A stretch of DNA of 64,000 nucleotides, taken from the NCBI RefSeq assembly GCF_900102495.1, contig NZ_FMVQ01000011.1, positions 1-64,000 on the forward strand. The letters run 5' to 3'. Shown piece by piece: positions 1-8,488 of this stretch; position 1 is the stretch's first letter; each line of letters starts with the position of its first letter. The notes under the pieces were generated by a model. It made no database searches. It was not told the DNA's origin and saw only the letters and a list, made by a program, of their open reading frames with translations. The DNA is from Nitrosospira sp. Nl5 (GTDB lineage Bacteria; Pseudomonadota; Gammaproteobacteria; Burkholderiales; Nitrosomonadaceae). The position numbers and the translations under genes are program-made.

Positions 1-153
1 ACGGGAGATCAGGTCGTCCAGATCGGCTTTCAGGTTGGAGAGCTCGTCGCTGGCGGCTTCGCCTGCCTTGCGTGTCGCCCTGCCTGCATGATTCATCGCG
101 TTTCTTGCCTCAGCTTGTGCCTCACCCGTTTTGTTGGTGGTATCAGTTGCCAT
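1..153 (-). CDS. DUF883 (ElaB/YqjD-like) protein, C-terminus outside window
   Basis: Only the first 51 codons are inside the window; the gene runs off the left edge. The visible part is a hydrophilic, Ala/Lys/Glu/Asp-rich helix beginning MATDTTNKTGEAQ and continuing with an amphipathic stretch (DELSNLKADLDDLIS). This is how ElaB/YqjD/DUF883 proteins begin; they end in a single membrane helix (not visible here) and associate with the inner membrane and, in E. coli, stationary-phase ribosomes. The ATG at 151-153 has a purine-rich AAAAAGGAG-like stretch a few bases upstream on the minus strand, which supports the start. Family call rests on composition and N-terminal pattern only. Confidence 0.6.
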   Translation of the reverse strand, partial: MATDTTNKTGEAQAEARNAMNHAGRATRKAGEAASDELSNLKADLDDLISR

Positions 154-224
154 GGTTCACTCCTTTTTGTCATTGAAAATATGCAAAATAATAATTTGAA
201 AGTATGTGCGCAACGAATGGTCAT

Positions 225-548
225 CTATCTTGGAGGCCCGGGTGGAATTCTGGATGCCTCTGCCGGACTTATTATGCCGTCACGATCGATATCAGCGGCT
301 TCTCTATTCGTGCGGTTTAATCCTTCCCTTATCGGGTCACGCCGAAGCATTGGGTCGGTGTTGGGATAATTGGGCTGCGTTGGTCTTGCATCCCCTTGTT
401 TTGGGGGAGGGTTACCGATAATGGCGCCAGTGCTCCCCTGCGCCGGCCGTCCCTGAATAGGCTGGGCATGCAATGCACCCGTTCCAGCGAAAATCAGTAC
501 GCTAGCGAATGCCAGCGATTGAGCCATTAAACTTGAAGAGAATTTCAT
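225..548 (-). CDS. exported single EF-hand protein
   Basis: A 107-residue protein with a clear signal peptide (hydrophobic residues about 10-25, likely cleavage after Ala28 in GALHA-QP). The mature part is short, Pro/Arg-rich and carries one canonical calcium loop, DIDRDGIISPAE (about 86-97), with Asp at positions 1, 3 and 5, Gly at 6, Ile at 8 and Glu at 12. A lone EF-hand usually pairs with another protein or dimerises. GGAG lies 6 bases before the ATG. The partner and role are unknown; calcium binding in the periplasm is the only thing the sequence supports. It lies between a DUF883 gene and a CHAD gene on the same strand. Confidence 0.7.
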   Translation of the reverse strand: MKFSSSLMAQSLAFASVLIFAGTGALHAQPIQGRPAQGSTGAIIGNPPPKQGDARPTQPNYPNTDPMLRRDPIREGLNRTNREAADIDRDGIISPAEASRIPPGPPR

Positions 549-668
549 GACCGCTCCTGATCAGCATAGCGAAATTGCCAAGCACAGGCTAACTGAATAT
601 ATCGAAGTTTTCGGTGCGGAACCCCACCAATGGGGGAGAGTCAGTTGCCATGCTTTTCATCGCATCAG

Positions 669-1658
669 CTAGGAAGCCGGTTTAACCGGTAGTGACGATT
701 GCAGGGTGGCTCCGGGGTGAAGTTTTCTGGTTGAGGACGTGGTCGGGGGCAAACGGGCATGCTTCAGTATCATGCCCACAAATTTTCCGGGTTTCCTATC
801 ATAGACTTTTTCTCCCAAACCAAACGCGCGTTTCTGCAGTTTTGCCCGGCGACGGGCAATTAACGCATGCAGCGCTTTTATCACATCGGCATCGACAGGC
901 GCATAAGCTCCCCGCGCAGTTTCCTGTGAAAGCATGGCAAGGTCGTGGTCGTATCCGAGGCAATCGGCCAGATGATCGGTCCATTTCAGGCGCTTTGATG
1001 CGTTGCCTTTCCTGGAAAGGTGAAGCGCATCGGTTGCATTAAGCAAATATTTCACCTGCTTTCGCCATTCATGAAACGCTTCCGGGGTTCGTACCGCCTT
1101 GGCCTCGGCGCGTGCGTTGCAGCCCTTCCGGTAGATCCGTCGCAACCCTGTAGTGACGGCTTTAGAATTAATCGACCCAAAGTCCTTCCGTGCCGCCCGG
1201 GCGATGCAGCCCCTGAGCAAACGGATATAATTTTCCAATTCAATTGGCGTGCGTGAAAAATGGCGTCGCGCTTTGGTTAGATTTGCATGCAATATCTTCC
1301 GGAGGGGAGCCAATTCAGTATCCTGCAACCTGTCCCGGTATCGATCATGCAGCGCATCGAAAGCGTCAATCAATGATTTGGCATCACGGAAGGGCGACAG
1401 GAAACGGCCCGCATCCCGCAGTTCCGAGTTTTCTAACTGGTAAGTTGCCTTGCTCATCCCATCTTGTAACAACCGTAGTGCGGCTCGCGCTTTCTTCAAA
1501 GCTTTTCGCGCATCATGAATCGCTTCATCCGGGATAGGTTGCGGTACGCTTACCTGCTTCATTGCTTCGTCGATCCCTGTATGCAGCAGCGTGTACGCCG
1601 GATTAACCGGTGTGCCAACCGTATCAGCCGCGACGGTTCGAGCAGTTCGTCTCATCAT
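669..1658 (-). CDS. CHAD domain protein
   Basis: 329 residues, all-helical and very basic. The CHAD pattern is visible: an early His/Lys/Arg helix (IHDARKALKKARAALRLL, about 47-64), then FHEWRKQVKYL near 200 and the closing helix HALIARRRAKLQKRA. CHAD domains bind inorganic polyphosphate through these conserved basic and histidine residues and are often found near phosphate, metal or stress genes. This one is a stand-alone CHAD without the CYTH triphosphatase domain found in many relatives. The C-terminal 35 residues are low complexity. Polyphosphate binding is inferred from the family. Confidence 0.85.
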   Translation of the reverse strand: MMRRTARTVAADTVGTPVNPAYTLLHTGIDEAMKQVSVPQPIPDEAIHDARKALKKARAALRLLQDGMSKATYQLENSELRDAGRFLSPFRDAKSLIDAFDALHDRYRDRLQDTELAPLRKILHANLTKARRHFSRTPIELENYIRLLRGCIARAARKDFGSINSKAVTTGLRRIYRKGCNARAEAKAVRTPEAFHEWRKQVKYLLNATDALHLSRKGNASKRLKWTDHLADCLGYDHDLAMLSQETARGAYAPVDADVIKALHALIARRRAKLQKRAFGLGEKVYDRKPGKFVGMILKHARLPPTTSSTRKLHPGATLQSSLPVKPAS

Positions 1659-1669
1659 CTTTGCTGACG

Positions 1670-1807
1670 CTATAGCGCCGCTCGGCAGAGATTAACGTTT
1701 TTCTTGTCATATTTGAATTTGCGGCTACCCTTCAGGCTGCTCCTCGGTGTGTCGATAATGATGTAGCCTTGGCCTGGTTCTCGACGACAGGAAGTAGGAG
1801 GCCTCAT
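1670..1807 (-). CDS. possible 45-residue basic protein
   Basis: Small open frame of 45 codons beginning MRPPTSCRREPGQGYIII and ending KKNVNLCRAAL. The reason to list it is its start: a full GAAGGAG Shine-Dalgarno sequence (1814-1820 on the minus strand) sits 6 bases before the ATG at 1805-1807, better than that of most genes here. It is rich in Arg/Lys and has a short hydrophobic strand (YIII). It ends 11 bases before the CHAD start codon and could be co-transcribed with it. I do not recognise the family. An in-frame start farther upstream would give 64 residues but lacks such a site. Confidence 0.4.
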   Translation of the reverse strand: MRPPTSCRREPGQGYIIIDTPRSSLKGSRKFKYDKKNVNLCRAAL

Positions 1808-1897
1808 ACGATGCTCCTTCACATTTCCTGAATTTTCCACCTCTTTTTGAAACCGTAAATCCACGTCCCATACCGCTTGCTTTGACGGTGGATGATA

Positions 1898-2431
1898 CTA
1901 AGACACTTTCTTTTTCATGGGATGCTCGGGAGATTGCTCCGGCTCTTTGCCGTCGTGCCGTAACACGCTGATTTCACCATCTTCTTCAAGATAAGCTATC
2001 TTTATTTCATGGAGATGCTCGATACCTTGTTCACGTAACTTCGATTGCAATTCTTCCGTGGTGATCAGTTCACGTCGCATGGTCTTACGCTGCATTTTGC
2101 CATTCAGTACAAGAGCTTCCGGAGGCGGTTGGATCACACGGCGAACGCTTTGGAAATGAAAGCTCATCCAATCCAGAACATAATTCCATCCCGCGATGGT
2201 GGCAACAAGAATACAGCCATCCGTGATCGAATCGTAACCTCCCGACATGGCGTTGCTGGCAGCATCCGCGATGAGGACAAGCAGCATCACGTCCGCGATG
2301 GCAATAGCCCCAATATCGCGGCGAAGCAAGAATCTGAACAGCAGGAATATGAACCAATAGATGACCGTTCCCCGTATAAAGATCTCGACTGGGTTGACAG
2401 AAAAGCCAAAAAGATGCGGCCAATCAATCAT
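1898..2431 (-). CDS. DUF421 (YetF-type) membrane protein
   Basis: 177 residues with three N-terminal membrane helices (about 15-37, 43-62, 70-88) followed by a cytoplasmic domain. The segment RRVIQPPPEALVLNGK, then RRELITTEELQSKLREQG and IKIAYLEEDGEISVL, is the usual DUF421/YetF pattern, in which helices precede a small alpha/beta domain. The family function is unknown; members are often stress-induced, and YetF-type proteins were seen in spore membranes of Bacillus. The C-terminal tail is charged and variable. It is on the same strand as egtB upstream, with about 165 bases between them. Confidence 0.85.
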   Translation of the reverse strand: MIDWPHLFGFSVNPVEIFIRGTVIYWFIFLLFRFLLRRDIGAIAIADVMLLVLIADAASNAMSGGYDSITDGCILVATIAGWNYVLDWMSFHFQSVRRVIQPPPEALVLNGKMQRKTMRRELITTEELQSKLREQGIEHLHEIKIAYLEEDGEISVLRHDGKEPEQSPEHPMKKKVS

Positions 2432-2597
2432 GCGCTAGGTTGGTTTAGATTGGCTTAAATTGGGTAAGATATTTCGCATATTTCTCTAGGTTTATTCTTT
2501 ATTCATGCTCTATCCTGGATTCAATCCACAGATATCAAAAATCCATCGAAATTAAACCCGGGTCTTCAGTCGGCTTCCGCAGTCGCTTAGCCCCGCT

Positions 2598-3908
2598 TTA
2601 ACCAGGCTTGGCAAAATCCCGGGCCAATCGAATGCCGGAAAACTGCCACCGTGTCCTGGCAGGGAAAAAATTGCGAAAACTTGGGCGGATACGCTCTAGC
2701 GGGGTGACGCAGCAGCCACCCCGGAGCACATACTGGTCCACCATCGACCTGCTGTTATATTCACCCACGGCTTTGTCCCAAACGGCCGATATCGGTCCGT
2801 CGGCTTTTGCCTTTGCCGGGCTGTAGCCCGGATATGCGGAATAACTTGACTGTGTCCACTCCCATGCATCGCCATAGAGTTGAACAAGTCCCTCCGCATC
2901 GGAAGGGATAGGATGGAAGTGTCCATTTTCCCCAAAATTTCCGGCAATTCTCTGCTGGGAAGCCGCATTCTCCCATTCGGCTTCGGTAGGCAGTCGCGCG
3001 CCAAACCATCGCGCGTAGGCATCGGCCTCGTAATATGAGACATGAACAACTGGCGCATTGAGGGATAGCGGCAGTACGCCATTGAGTGTGAACTCTTGCC
3101 AATCAACGCCCTTGCGAAGCCAATACATCGGGTGACTGTGCTGGTTGCTCTTGAGCCAGTCCCATCCTTCCGATAGCCATAATGCCGAGTTTTCATAGCC
3201 CCCCGCTTCTATGAACTCGAGATAGTCGCTGTTCGTGACAAGACGGGAAGCCAATTGATACGGCTGGAGATATTCCTTATGTCGTGGTGACTCGTTGTCG
3301 TAACAGAATCCCTCGCCGGCGTAACCTATCTCCCGGATACCCCCTTCGAAGTCATGCCATTTTAGCGGACCAGGCGGTATGGATGGCAGGGCTCCTGGCA
3401 TTTGATAGCATGGCGTCAGAGGATTCTGCGAGAGCAGATGCTTGATATCCGCCAGGATGAGTTCCTGGTGCTGCTGTTCGTGATGAAGGCCCAGGATGGT
3501 CAGCATGGGCAGCATTTCATCCTTGGGGGGCAAACGCAAAAGCCGGTGCATGCGTTCATCGATATTGCGGTGATAGTCCTGAATGACGGATAAGGAAGGG
3601 CGCGTGAATAATCCCCGCCGTGAATCGGGATGTGTTTCCCCGCTTGCATTGTAGGAGCTGAACATTGCCCGAAACGTCTCATGGAATGGCTTGAACGGCA
3701 CTTCGTAAGGCTCGAGCACAAAAGTTTCGAAGAACCAGGCGGTGTGAGCTACATGCCATTTGGCCGGGCTGGTCTCCGGCATCGACTGAACGCAGCAATC
3801 CTCCACCGACAGAGGCGCAATCAGTGCCATGGTACGCTTACGAATGCTCGTATACTTCGGCCATAACATTGTTGGGGCGAGGGTCATCATCTGGTTGACG
3901 TCAGCCAA
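2598..3908 (-). CDS. egtB: ergothioneine biosynthesis protein EgtB (hercynylcysteine sulfoxide synthase)
   Basis: A DinB-like N-terminal domain followed by a formylglycine-generating-enzyme-type (C-type lectin) domain, the EgtB architecture. Iron ligands are visible: His in KWHVAH (about 52-55) and the HxxxHxE motif LHHEQQHQE (His143, His147). The C-terminal part has WEWTQSSY, YPGYSP, VLRGGCCVTP and RWQFSGIRLARD, all typical of EgtB. The enzyme joins a gamma-glutamylcysteine or cysteine sulfur to hercynine using iron and oxygen. There is no C-terminal methyltransferase domain, so it is not OvoA. The partner methyltransferase EgtD is not next to it and is not in the window. The start is uncertain: TTG at 3906-3908 or ATG at 3888-3890. 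Confidence 0.85.
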   Translation of the reverse strand: MADVNQMMTLAPTMLWPKYTSIRKRTMALIAPLSVEDCCVQSMPETSPAKWHVAHTAWFFETFVLEPYEVPFKPFHETFRAMFSSYNASGETHPDSRRGLFTRPSLSVIQDYHRNIDERMHRLLRLPPKDEMLPMLTILGLHHEQQHQELILADIKHLLSQNPLTPCYQMPGALPSIPPGPLKWHDFEGGIREIGYAGEGFCYDNESPRHKEYLQPYQLASRLVTNSDYLEFIEAGGYENSALWLSEGWDWLKSNQHSHPMYWLRKGVDWQEFTLNGVLPLSLNAPVVHVSYYEADAYARWFGARLPTEAEWENAASQQRIAGNFGENGHFHPIPSDAEGLVQLYGDAWEWTQSSYSAYPGYSPAKAKADGPISAVWDKAVGEYNSRSMVDQYVLRGGCCVTPLERIRPSFRNFFPARTRWQFSGIRLARDFAKPG

Positions 3909-3997
3909 GTTTGTGCATGCGCATAATACATAGCGGGAATCGCTCTCGTCCTTGAATATGCGTTCCGGAAGCTAAACTTTAACGGCGGACGCCAGAA

Positions 3998-5542
3998 CTA
4001 GAGAGACTCCGCTTCCTCGTCCAGTTGGATCGCCTCCAATGGTTTTGCCGCCGGTCCATGAAGAACCTGGCCGTTCACACTGAATCGCGATCCATGGCAA
4101 GGGCAGTCCCACGACGTTTCCACGGCATTCCACGACACCACACATCCCAAATGTGTGCACGCGGCTGATAAGGGATGCAGCTTGCCTTCGCCATCGCGGT
4201 AAATCGCTATTCTCTTTTCCCCTTTACGCAATACCGCGCCTTCTCCAGGTGGAATTTTCCGAGGTGAATCTACATCTCCGGCTTTCACCCAGTCGCCATA
4301 TTGGGCCAGCGTATTGCCCAATTCCTTGAGAAATTCGGACATGCCGTGGATGGCTGTCCGGGCCGGATCGTAGAGATCAATCCAGGAATTATTCCTGCCC
4401 ATGACCAAGTCTGTGACTAGCATCGCCCCTGCGGTGCAGTGTGTCATGCCGTTGCCGGAATCTCCCGTAATAATGTAGACATTTTTATCATCCATCGGAT
4501 TCCGGCCCATATATCCGACGCCATCCACTGGTTCCATAATCTGCCCTGACCACTTGAAATCGACCGAACCAGCCATTGGATAATGCTGGCGTACCCATTT
4601 TTCGACTTCATCGTAACGATGCCCAGGATGCTCGTCCTGTCCCACTTTATGGTCTGCTCCACCGACCACGAGGATTTCATGTTCGGATTTTTCGTCCGGT
4701 GTGGTCAACCGGACGTAGTAGTAGGGATCTCCGTTATCCCACAGCAGAATCCGGGGCACCGAGCCTTTGGGCACGCGCATTCCTAAAACGTAGGTGCGAT
4801 AGCCGGCTTGTTTCGTATGCATGACTACACGGTCATTGAATGGCGTATTTGTGGCTACGATAACCGCGCCGGCTGTGATGGCTCCGCCTTCGGTCGTAAC
4901 CGTCAACGTATGGTCGTGGTGCTTAATGTCCAGCGCCCTAGTCTGAGTATAAATTTCCCCACCATTGCGCCGGAAGGCCGAGATAAGGCCGTTCAGATAC
5001 TTGAGTGGATGAAACTGTGCCTGATTGGGAAATTCCAGGCAGGATCCGGTATTAAAACTCAAGCCGGAAACACGCGCTTTCTTGTGGACCTCGACACCCG
5101 CCTTGCGCGCTGCATCAAATTCCTTATCGAGATCGGCGTAGCCGTCGAGGGTTAACGAGAATAGATAGCCGTTCAAGCGTTCGAATTCGCAATCTATTTT
5201 TTCTTTCCTGACAACCGATTCAACGAGGTCTGTGGCCAGTTGGAAACTTTCCGCTACCACTCGCGCCTTGTCCGAGCCGAAAGCATCTTCAATCTCAAAA
5301 TACCGGTTATCCGGGGGGAAAAAATGAGCGGTTGTTCGCGCCGTCTCTCCCTCGCCTATTTTCCTGGCGTCGATTAGAACCACGGCCTTGCCTTCCCGGG
5401 ATAATAAGTAAGCCGCGGTGAGTCCTGCGATACCTCCTCCGATTACACAAACCTCGGTTTTTAGCTTTTCCTGTAAGGGGGGAAATTGCGGCAACGCCGC
5501 GGTCATCCAGACTGATTTAGACCCGTTGGACAGGCTTTCCAT
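3998..5542 (-). CDS. FAD-dependent oxidoreductase with C-terminal Rieske domain
   Basis: 514 residues. The N-terminal DAO-type fold starts with the dinucleotide motif VCVIGGGIAGLTAAYLL (about 31-47) and an acidic strand end VVLIDARK. Residues from about 430 to the end form a Rieske [2Fe-2S] domain with both ligand boxes, CTHLGC and CPCHGS (Cys-X-His and Cys-X2-His). Electrons from a flavin-oxidised amine or similar substrate could therefore pass to an iron-sulfur centre in the same chain. The substrate is not known. It lies 89 bases upstream of egtB on the same strand, so co-transcription is possible. Similar fusions occur widely in soil Proteobacteria. Confidence 0.85.
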   Translation of the reverse strand: MESLSNGSKSVWMTAALPQFPPLQEKLKTEVCVIGGGIAGLTAAYLLSREGKAVVLIDARKIGEGETARTTAHFFPPDNRYFEIEDAFGSDKARVVAESFQLATDLVESVVRKEKIDCEFERLNGYLFSLTLDGYADLDKEFDAARKAGVEVHKKARVSGLSFNTGSCLEFPNQAQFHPLKYLNGLISAFRRNGGEIYTQTRALDIKHHDHTLTVTTEGGAITAGAVIVATNTPFNDRVVMHTKQAGYRTYVLGMRVPKGSVPRILLWDNGDPYYYVRLTTPDEKSEHEILVVGGADHKVGQDEHPGHRYDEVEKWVRQHYPMAGSVDFKWSGQIMEPVDGVGYMGRNPMDDKNVYIITGDSGNGMTHCTAGAMLVTDLVMGRNNSWIDLYDPARTAIHGMSEFLKELGNTLAQYGDWVKAGDVDSPRKIPPGEGAVLRKGEKRIAIYRDGEGKLHPLSAACTHLGCVVSWNAVETSWDCPCHGSRFSVNGQVLHGPAAKPLEAIQLDEEAESL

Positions 5543-5671
5543 TTTTGGACCCTTTTTTTACTTGTGAGGGAAGAATTATTTGACCAGCGGAAATTCCTGG
5601 CTGTACTAAGCCCTACGTTGGGGGAAGGCCAGGAAAAGTACGCCTACGTTACGTCTGAATAATAGAGGGCG

Positions 5672-5701
5672 GGAACGAAAACGTTCCGTGCGCTAACGCA
5701 C
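5672..5701. repeat. two adjacent perfect hairpins upstream of the FAD-Rieske gene
   Basis: GGAACG-AAAA-CGTTCC (5672-5687) is followed directly by GTGCG-CTAA-CGCAC (5688-5701). Both have 4-base loops and perfect 6- and 5-bp stems. They lie between the stop codon of the membrane-protein gene (5760) and the start of the FAD-Rieske gene (5542), both on the minus strand. No U-tract follows on either strand, so they are not ordinary intrinsic terminators; operator or RNA structure is possible. Confidence 0.5.
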
Positions 5702-5759
5702 ATTCCGTAAGCTCCCATTCATATAGGATGATTTTTGCACTGCACCGGGAATGGCGTCG

Positions 5760-6281
5760 TTAACCGGCGGTGCGCCGATTCTTGAGCCGCCTGTTGGAGG
5801 CCGTGCAATAGCGATCCATTAAAGCCACCGTGGCCAATCCAAGCGCGAAAGTTCCATAAACCATCAGCAGGGAACGCTTCGATAAGCGGTGTTCAAATCC
5901 GGGCGTCAACCGTCTCGGTGTAACGTAAAAGTCAACCGCGTAGGCTGCGGCGCTGGTAACGATAGCGGGCGCCATCACGGCTGTTGCGCTGCTAGCCGGA
6001 CTTAAGCGCGGGCGAAATTTTTCATGCAGAATCGCCCAGAAGACAGACGCTGCGTGATGTATCACGTACCCTACAACCGTATATCGGAGGCTGAAGCGAT
6101 TTTCATAAGGGGCGTGACTTCCCCATATCCACTGGCTTGGTCCATTAACCGGCGCGGCTGATTCGTCTAATTCAGCTTTGCCAAGAATCGCAAGGGAAAT
6201 GGTTGAAACAATGCTCGCCACGGTACCCGAAACCAAACCGTTGCGAAACGCTTGACCCCAGGTTTTATGCCTGTGCGTCAT
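5760..6281 (-). CDS. hypothetical membrane protein
   Basis: 173 residues with about four hydrophobic segments (near 12-32, 64-84, 98-118, 134-153) and a basic C-terminal tail. The pattern of short loops, a WAILHEKFRPRL cytoplasmic turn and an N-terminal glycine/serine-rich helix resembles small uncharacterised inner-membrane proteins of soil Proteobacteria. I do not recognise a named family. It is transcribed away from the SDR-DoxX gene; the 220-base region between them should hold both promoters. No strong ribosome site precedes the ATG. Confidence 0.6.
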   Translation of the reverse strand: MTHRHKTWGQAFRNGLVSGTVASIVSTISLAILGKAELDESAAPVNGPSQWIWGSHAPYENRFSLRYTVVGYVIHHAASVFWAILHEKFRPRLSPASSATAVMAPAIVTSAAAYAVDFYVTPRRLTPGFEHRLSKRSLLMVYGTFALGLATVALMDRYCTASNRRLKNRRTAG

Positions 6282-6501
6282 GACGGAAACTATCGTTTCG
6301 TCCGGTTAGTCATAATCCCAAGCGGGAAAGTTGTAACGAACCCGTCAAAGAGCTGAAGATCAAATGGCATAAGTTTTGTGAATCATGCACCGAACTGAGA
6401 AGGAGTGATCAATTGCCGGATTTGGAATAATAATTATCCGACTCAAAAGTATTCAGTGAGTTCCTTCGGACAACAGCCCTTCAAAACTCAAGCTACCCGA
6501 T

Positions 6502-7779
6502 ATGTCGACCATATTAATTACGGGCGCAACCGGATTTATCGGTAGCCATTTGGCTGCTGCCTTGGCGGATGCGGGACACCGAATCGTATGTGCCATAAAA
6601 AACTCCGGCGGGGAAGATTTGGAGCCCCGATTTACTTATATATCCGCCGATTATACTCACGACTTCGATATCAACGTATGGAAGACGCGGCTTAAGGATA
6701 TCGACGTGGCAATTAACGCGGTCGGCATATTACGCGAACATGGGAATCAGACATTCGCAGCACTTCATGAGCGTGCTCCGCGCGCGCTTTTTGAGGCCTG
6801 TGCCGCAGGCGGAGTCAAGGTTGTGCAGATATCCGCCTTGGGGGCGGACGAGAAGGCGAGCAGCCGGTATCATCTCAGCAAAAAGGCGGCGGACGATGCC
6901 TTGCTCAGCTCATGGAACAGATCCGTGGTGGTGCAGCCATCGCTCGTCTACGGACCGGGTGGGGCGAGCGCAAGGCTGTTTAATTTACTGGCAAGCCTGC
7001 CGGTTATTCCTGTGCCTGGACCTGGCGATCAGCAAATACAACCGATTCATATTGATGACCTGACCGATGCCATCGTAGCATTAGTCGAAACAGACCGTTA
7101 TTTAGGCTGCCGTATTCCCCTGGTTGGTCCCAAGCCGCTGACTTTGCAATGTTATTTGAAAGAACTGCGGTCCCTGATGGGGCTTGGTCCCGCCACATTT
7201 TTGCACGTGCCGTTGCTATTTATCGATGCTGCGGCGCAGCTCAGCCAATGGCTGGGACGGGGCTTGATGGATATAGAAACCTGGCAAATGCTCCAGCGCG
7301 GGAATACGGCGGACGCGAGCTCGACTCGCGAACTGCTAGGCCGCGAGCCTCGATCGGTCAATGCATTTGGGTCGCGCGGAGGTGTGGCGGAATTAAGGCT
7401 TTCAGCTCTTCTAGGCTGGCTACAGCTTATACTGCGCGGCGCGATCGCCGCAGTGTGGCTGGTTGCCGGCTTTGTGTCGATGGGAATCTATCCGGTCGAG
7501 GAAAGCTATGCTTTGCTTGCACGGGTGGGGATCACCGGAAGCTTTGCTCCCATAGCCCTTTATGGCGCGGCCGCACTCGATATCGCTTTTGGCCTCGGCA
7601 CGCTGTTCCTGCAGCATCGCAAGTTTCTCTGGATCGCGCAGGCGGCCCTTATCGGTCTTTATACGGTCACTATCACTTTCTTCCTTCCGGAATTCTGGCT
7701 GCATCCCTTCGGGCCATTGATAAAAAATCTTCCCATTCTTGCAGCCATCTGGTTGCTATACGAGTTGGAGAAGCGATGA
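6502..7779 (+). CDS. SDR (NDUFA9-like) / DoxX-like fusion protein
   Basis: 425 residues in two parts. Residues 1-290 are an atypical short-chain dehydrogenase/NAD(P)-binding domain with TGATGFIGSHL at 7-17 (TGxxGxxG) and YHLSK (Tyr123, Lys127) in the YxxxK position. Residues about 300-425 form four membrane helices of the DoxX-like type. The soluble part resembles the complex I NDUFA9-like/NmrA group. Such fusions suggest an enzyme working at the membrane with a quinone or lipid substrate, but the reaction is unknown. The next gene, a DUF2269 membrane protein, follows in the same direction after 121 bases, suggesting joint function. Confidence 0.8.
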   Translation: MSTILITGATGFIGSHLAAALADAGHRIVCAIKNSGGEDLEPRFTYISADYTHDFDINVWKTRLKDIDVAINAVGILREHGNQTFAALHERAPRALFEACAAGGVKVVQISALGADEKASSRYHLSKKAADDALLSSWNRSVVVQPSLVYGPGGASARLFNLLASLPVIPVPGPGDQQIQPIHIDDLTDAIVALVETDRYLGCRIPLVGPKPLTLQCYLKELRSLMGLGPATFLHVPLLFIDAAAQLSQWLGRGLMDIETWQMLQRGNTADASSTRELLGREPRSVNAFGSRGGVAELRLSALLGWLQLILRGAIAAVWLVAGFVSMGIYPVEESYALLARVGITGSFAPIALYGAAALDIAFGLGTLFLQHRKFLWIAQAALIGLYTVTITFFLPEFWLHPFGPLIKNLPILAAIWLLYELEKR

Positions 7780-7900
7780 GCCTAACTCCGGCAGTTACCA
7801 CTTTTTTTCGATTTAGCAGTGTGATTCATGCAGACTCTTTGCGTCGCTTTACCTTCACCTTTATAGCGGGCTCACCTGTCCAACTGCCGGATTCAGGATA

Positions 7901-8365
7901 ATGGATTACATTACGGCGAAGTGGCTCCATATACTTTCTTCAACGTTGCTCTTCGGCACTGGCATAGGCACGGCCTATTATCTTTATTGCGCCACGCGGA
8001 CAAGAAATCCTTCGATCGTAGCGGCTGTCGGCAGGAATGTTATCACCGCCGACTGGATGTTTACTGCAACGACCATTGTCATCCAACCCCTTACCGGATT
8101 CTACCTTGTTTATTTGGCTGATATTCCACTGACAAGCCGCTGGATAATCTGGTCGATTGGTTTATATCTGCTTGCGGGAGCTTGCTGGCTCCCGGTAGTA
8201 TGGCTGCAAATACGGCTGCAACGTCTGGCGGCTGACGCTAGCGAGAAGAAAAGTGATTTACCTGACTTATATTGGCGTTACTTCCGATTCTGGATCGCGC
8301 TGGGTATTCCTGCGTTTATTGCGCTCGTTATCATATTTTACCTAATGGTCGCAAAGCCGGTATAA
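7901..8365 (+). CDS. DUF2269 family membrane protein
   Basis: 154 residues with four predicted membrane helices. It begins MDYITAKWLHILSSTLLFGTG; the KWLHILSS segment with its early His is characteristic of the DUF2269/CopD-like group, in which His residues near the membrane face may bind haem or metal. A second conserved region is DWMFTATTIVIQPLTGFY. Its partner is probably the SDR-DoxX protein encoded just upstream. Function is unknown. AGGATA lies 3 bases before the ATG, a close but usable ribosome site. Confidence 0.75.
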   Translation: MDYITAKWLHILSSTLLFGTGIGTAYYLYCATRTRNPSIVAAVGRNVITADWMFTATTIVIQPLTGFYLVYLADIPLTSRWIIWSIGLYLLAGACWLPVVWLQIRLQRLAADASEKKSDLPDLYWRYFRFWIALGIPAFIALVIIFYLMVAKPV

Positions 8366-8488
8366 ATGAAGGCACTCTGAACAAGTTTTCCACTGCTCCT
8401 CCTTAGGGATCAGAGTCCATGCAAATCGCGCGACGTTTTCTGCTTGATCGCCGCACTTTCGGAAAGTAAAGAAAGAGGTATTTCGATC

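Noticed and set aside
2598-3908. Calling the EgtB-type gene OvoA or SenA
   Set aside because: OvoA would need a C-terminal methyltransferase domain, which is absent. SenA cannot be fully excluded by eye, but no senB/senC-type glycosyltransferase or selenophosphate gene is adjacent.
7787-7891. 10-bp inverted repeat TCCGGCAGTT/AACTGCCGGA flanking the SDR-DUF2269 gap
   Set aside because: Arms are 85 bases apart and short; with so many gaps examined, one such pair is expected by chance.
7149-7901. Long (250-codon) plus-strand frame overlapping the SDR-DoxX gene
   Set aside because: It runs in another frame of a gene with intact SDR and DoxX motifs, has a biased residue composition, and shows no motif of its own.
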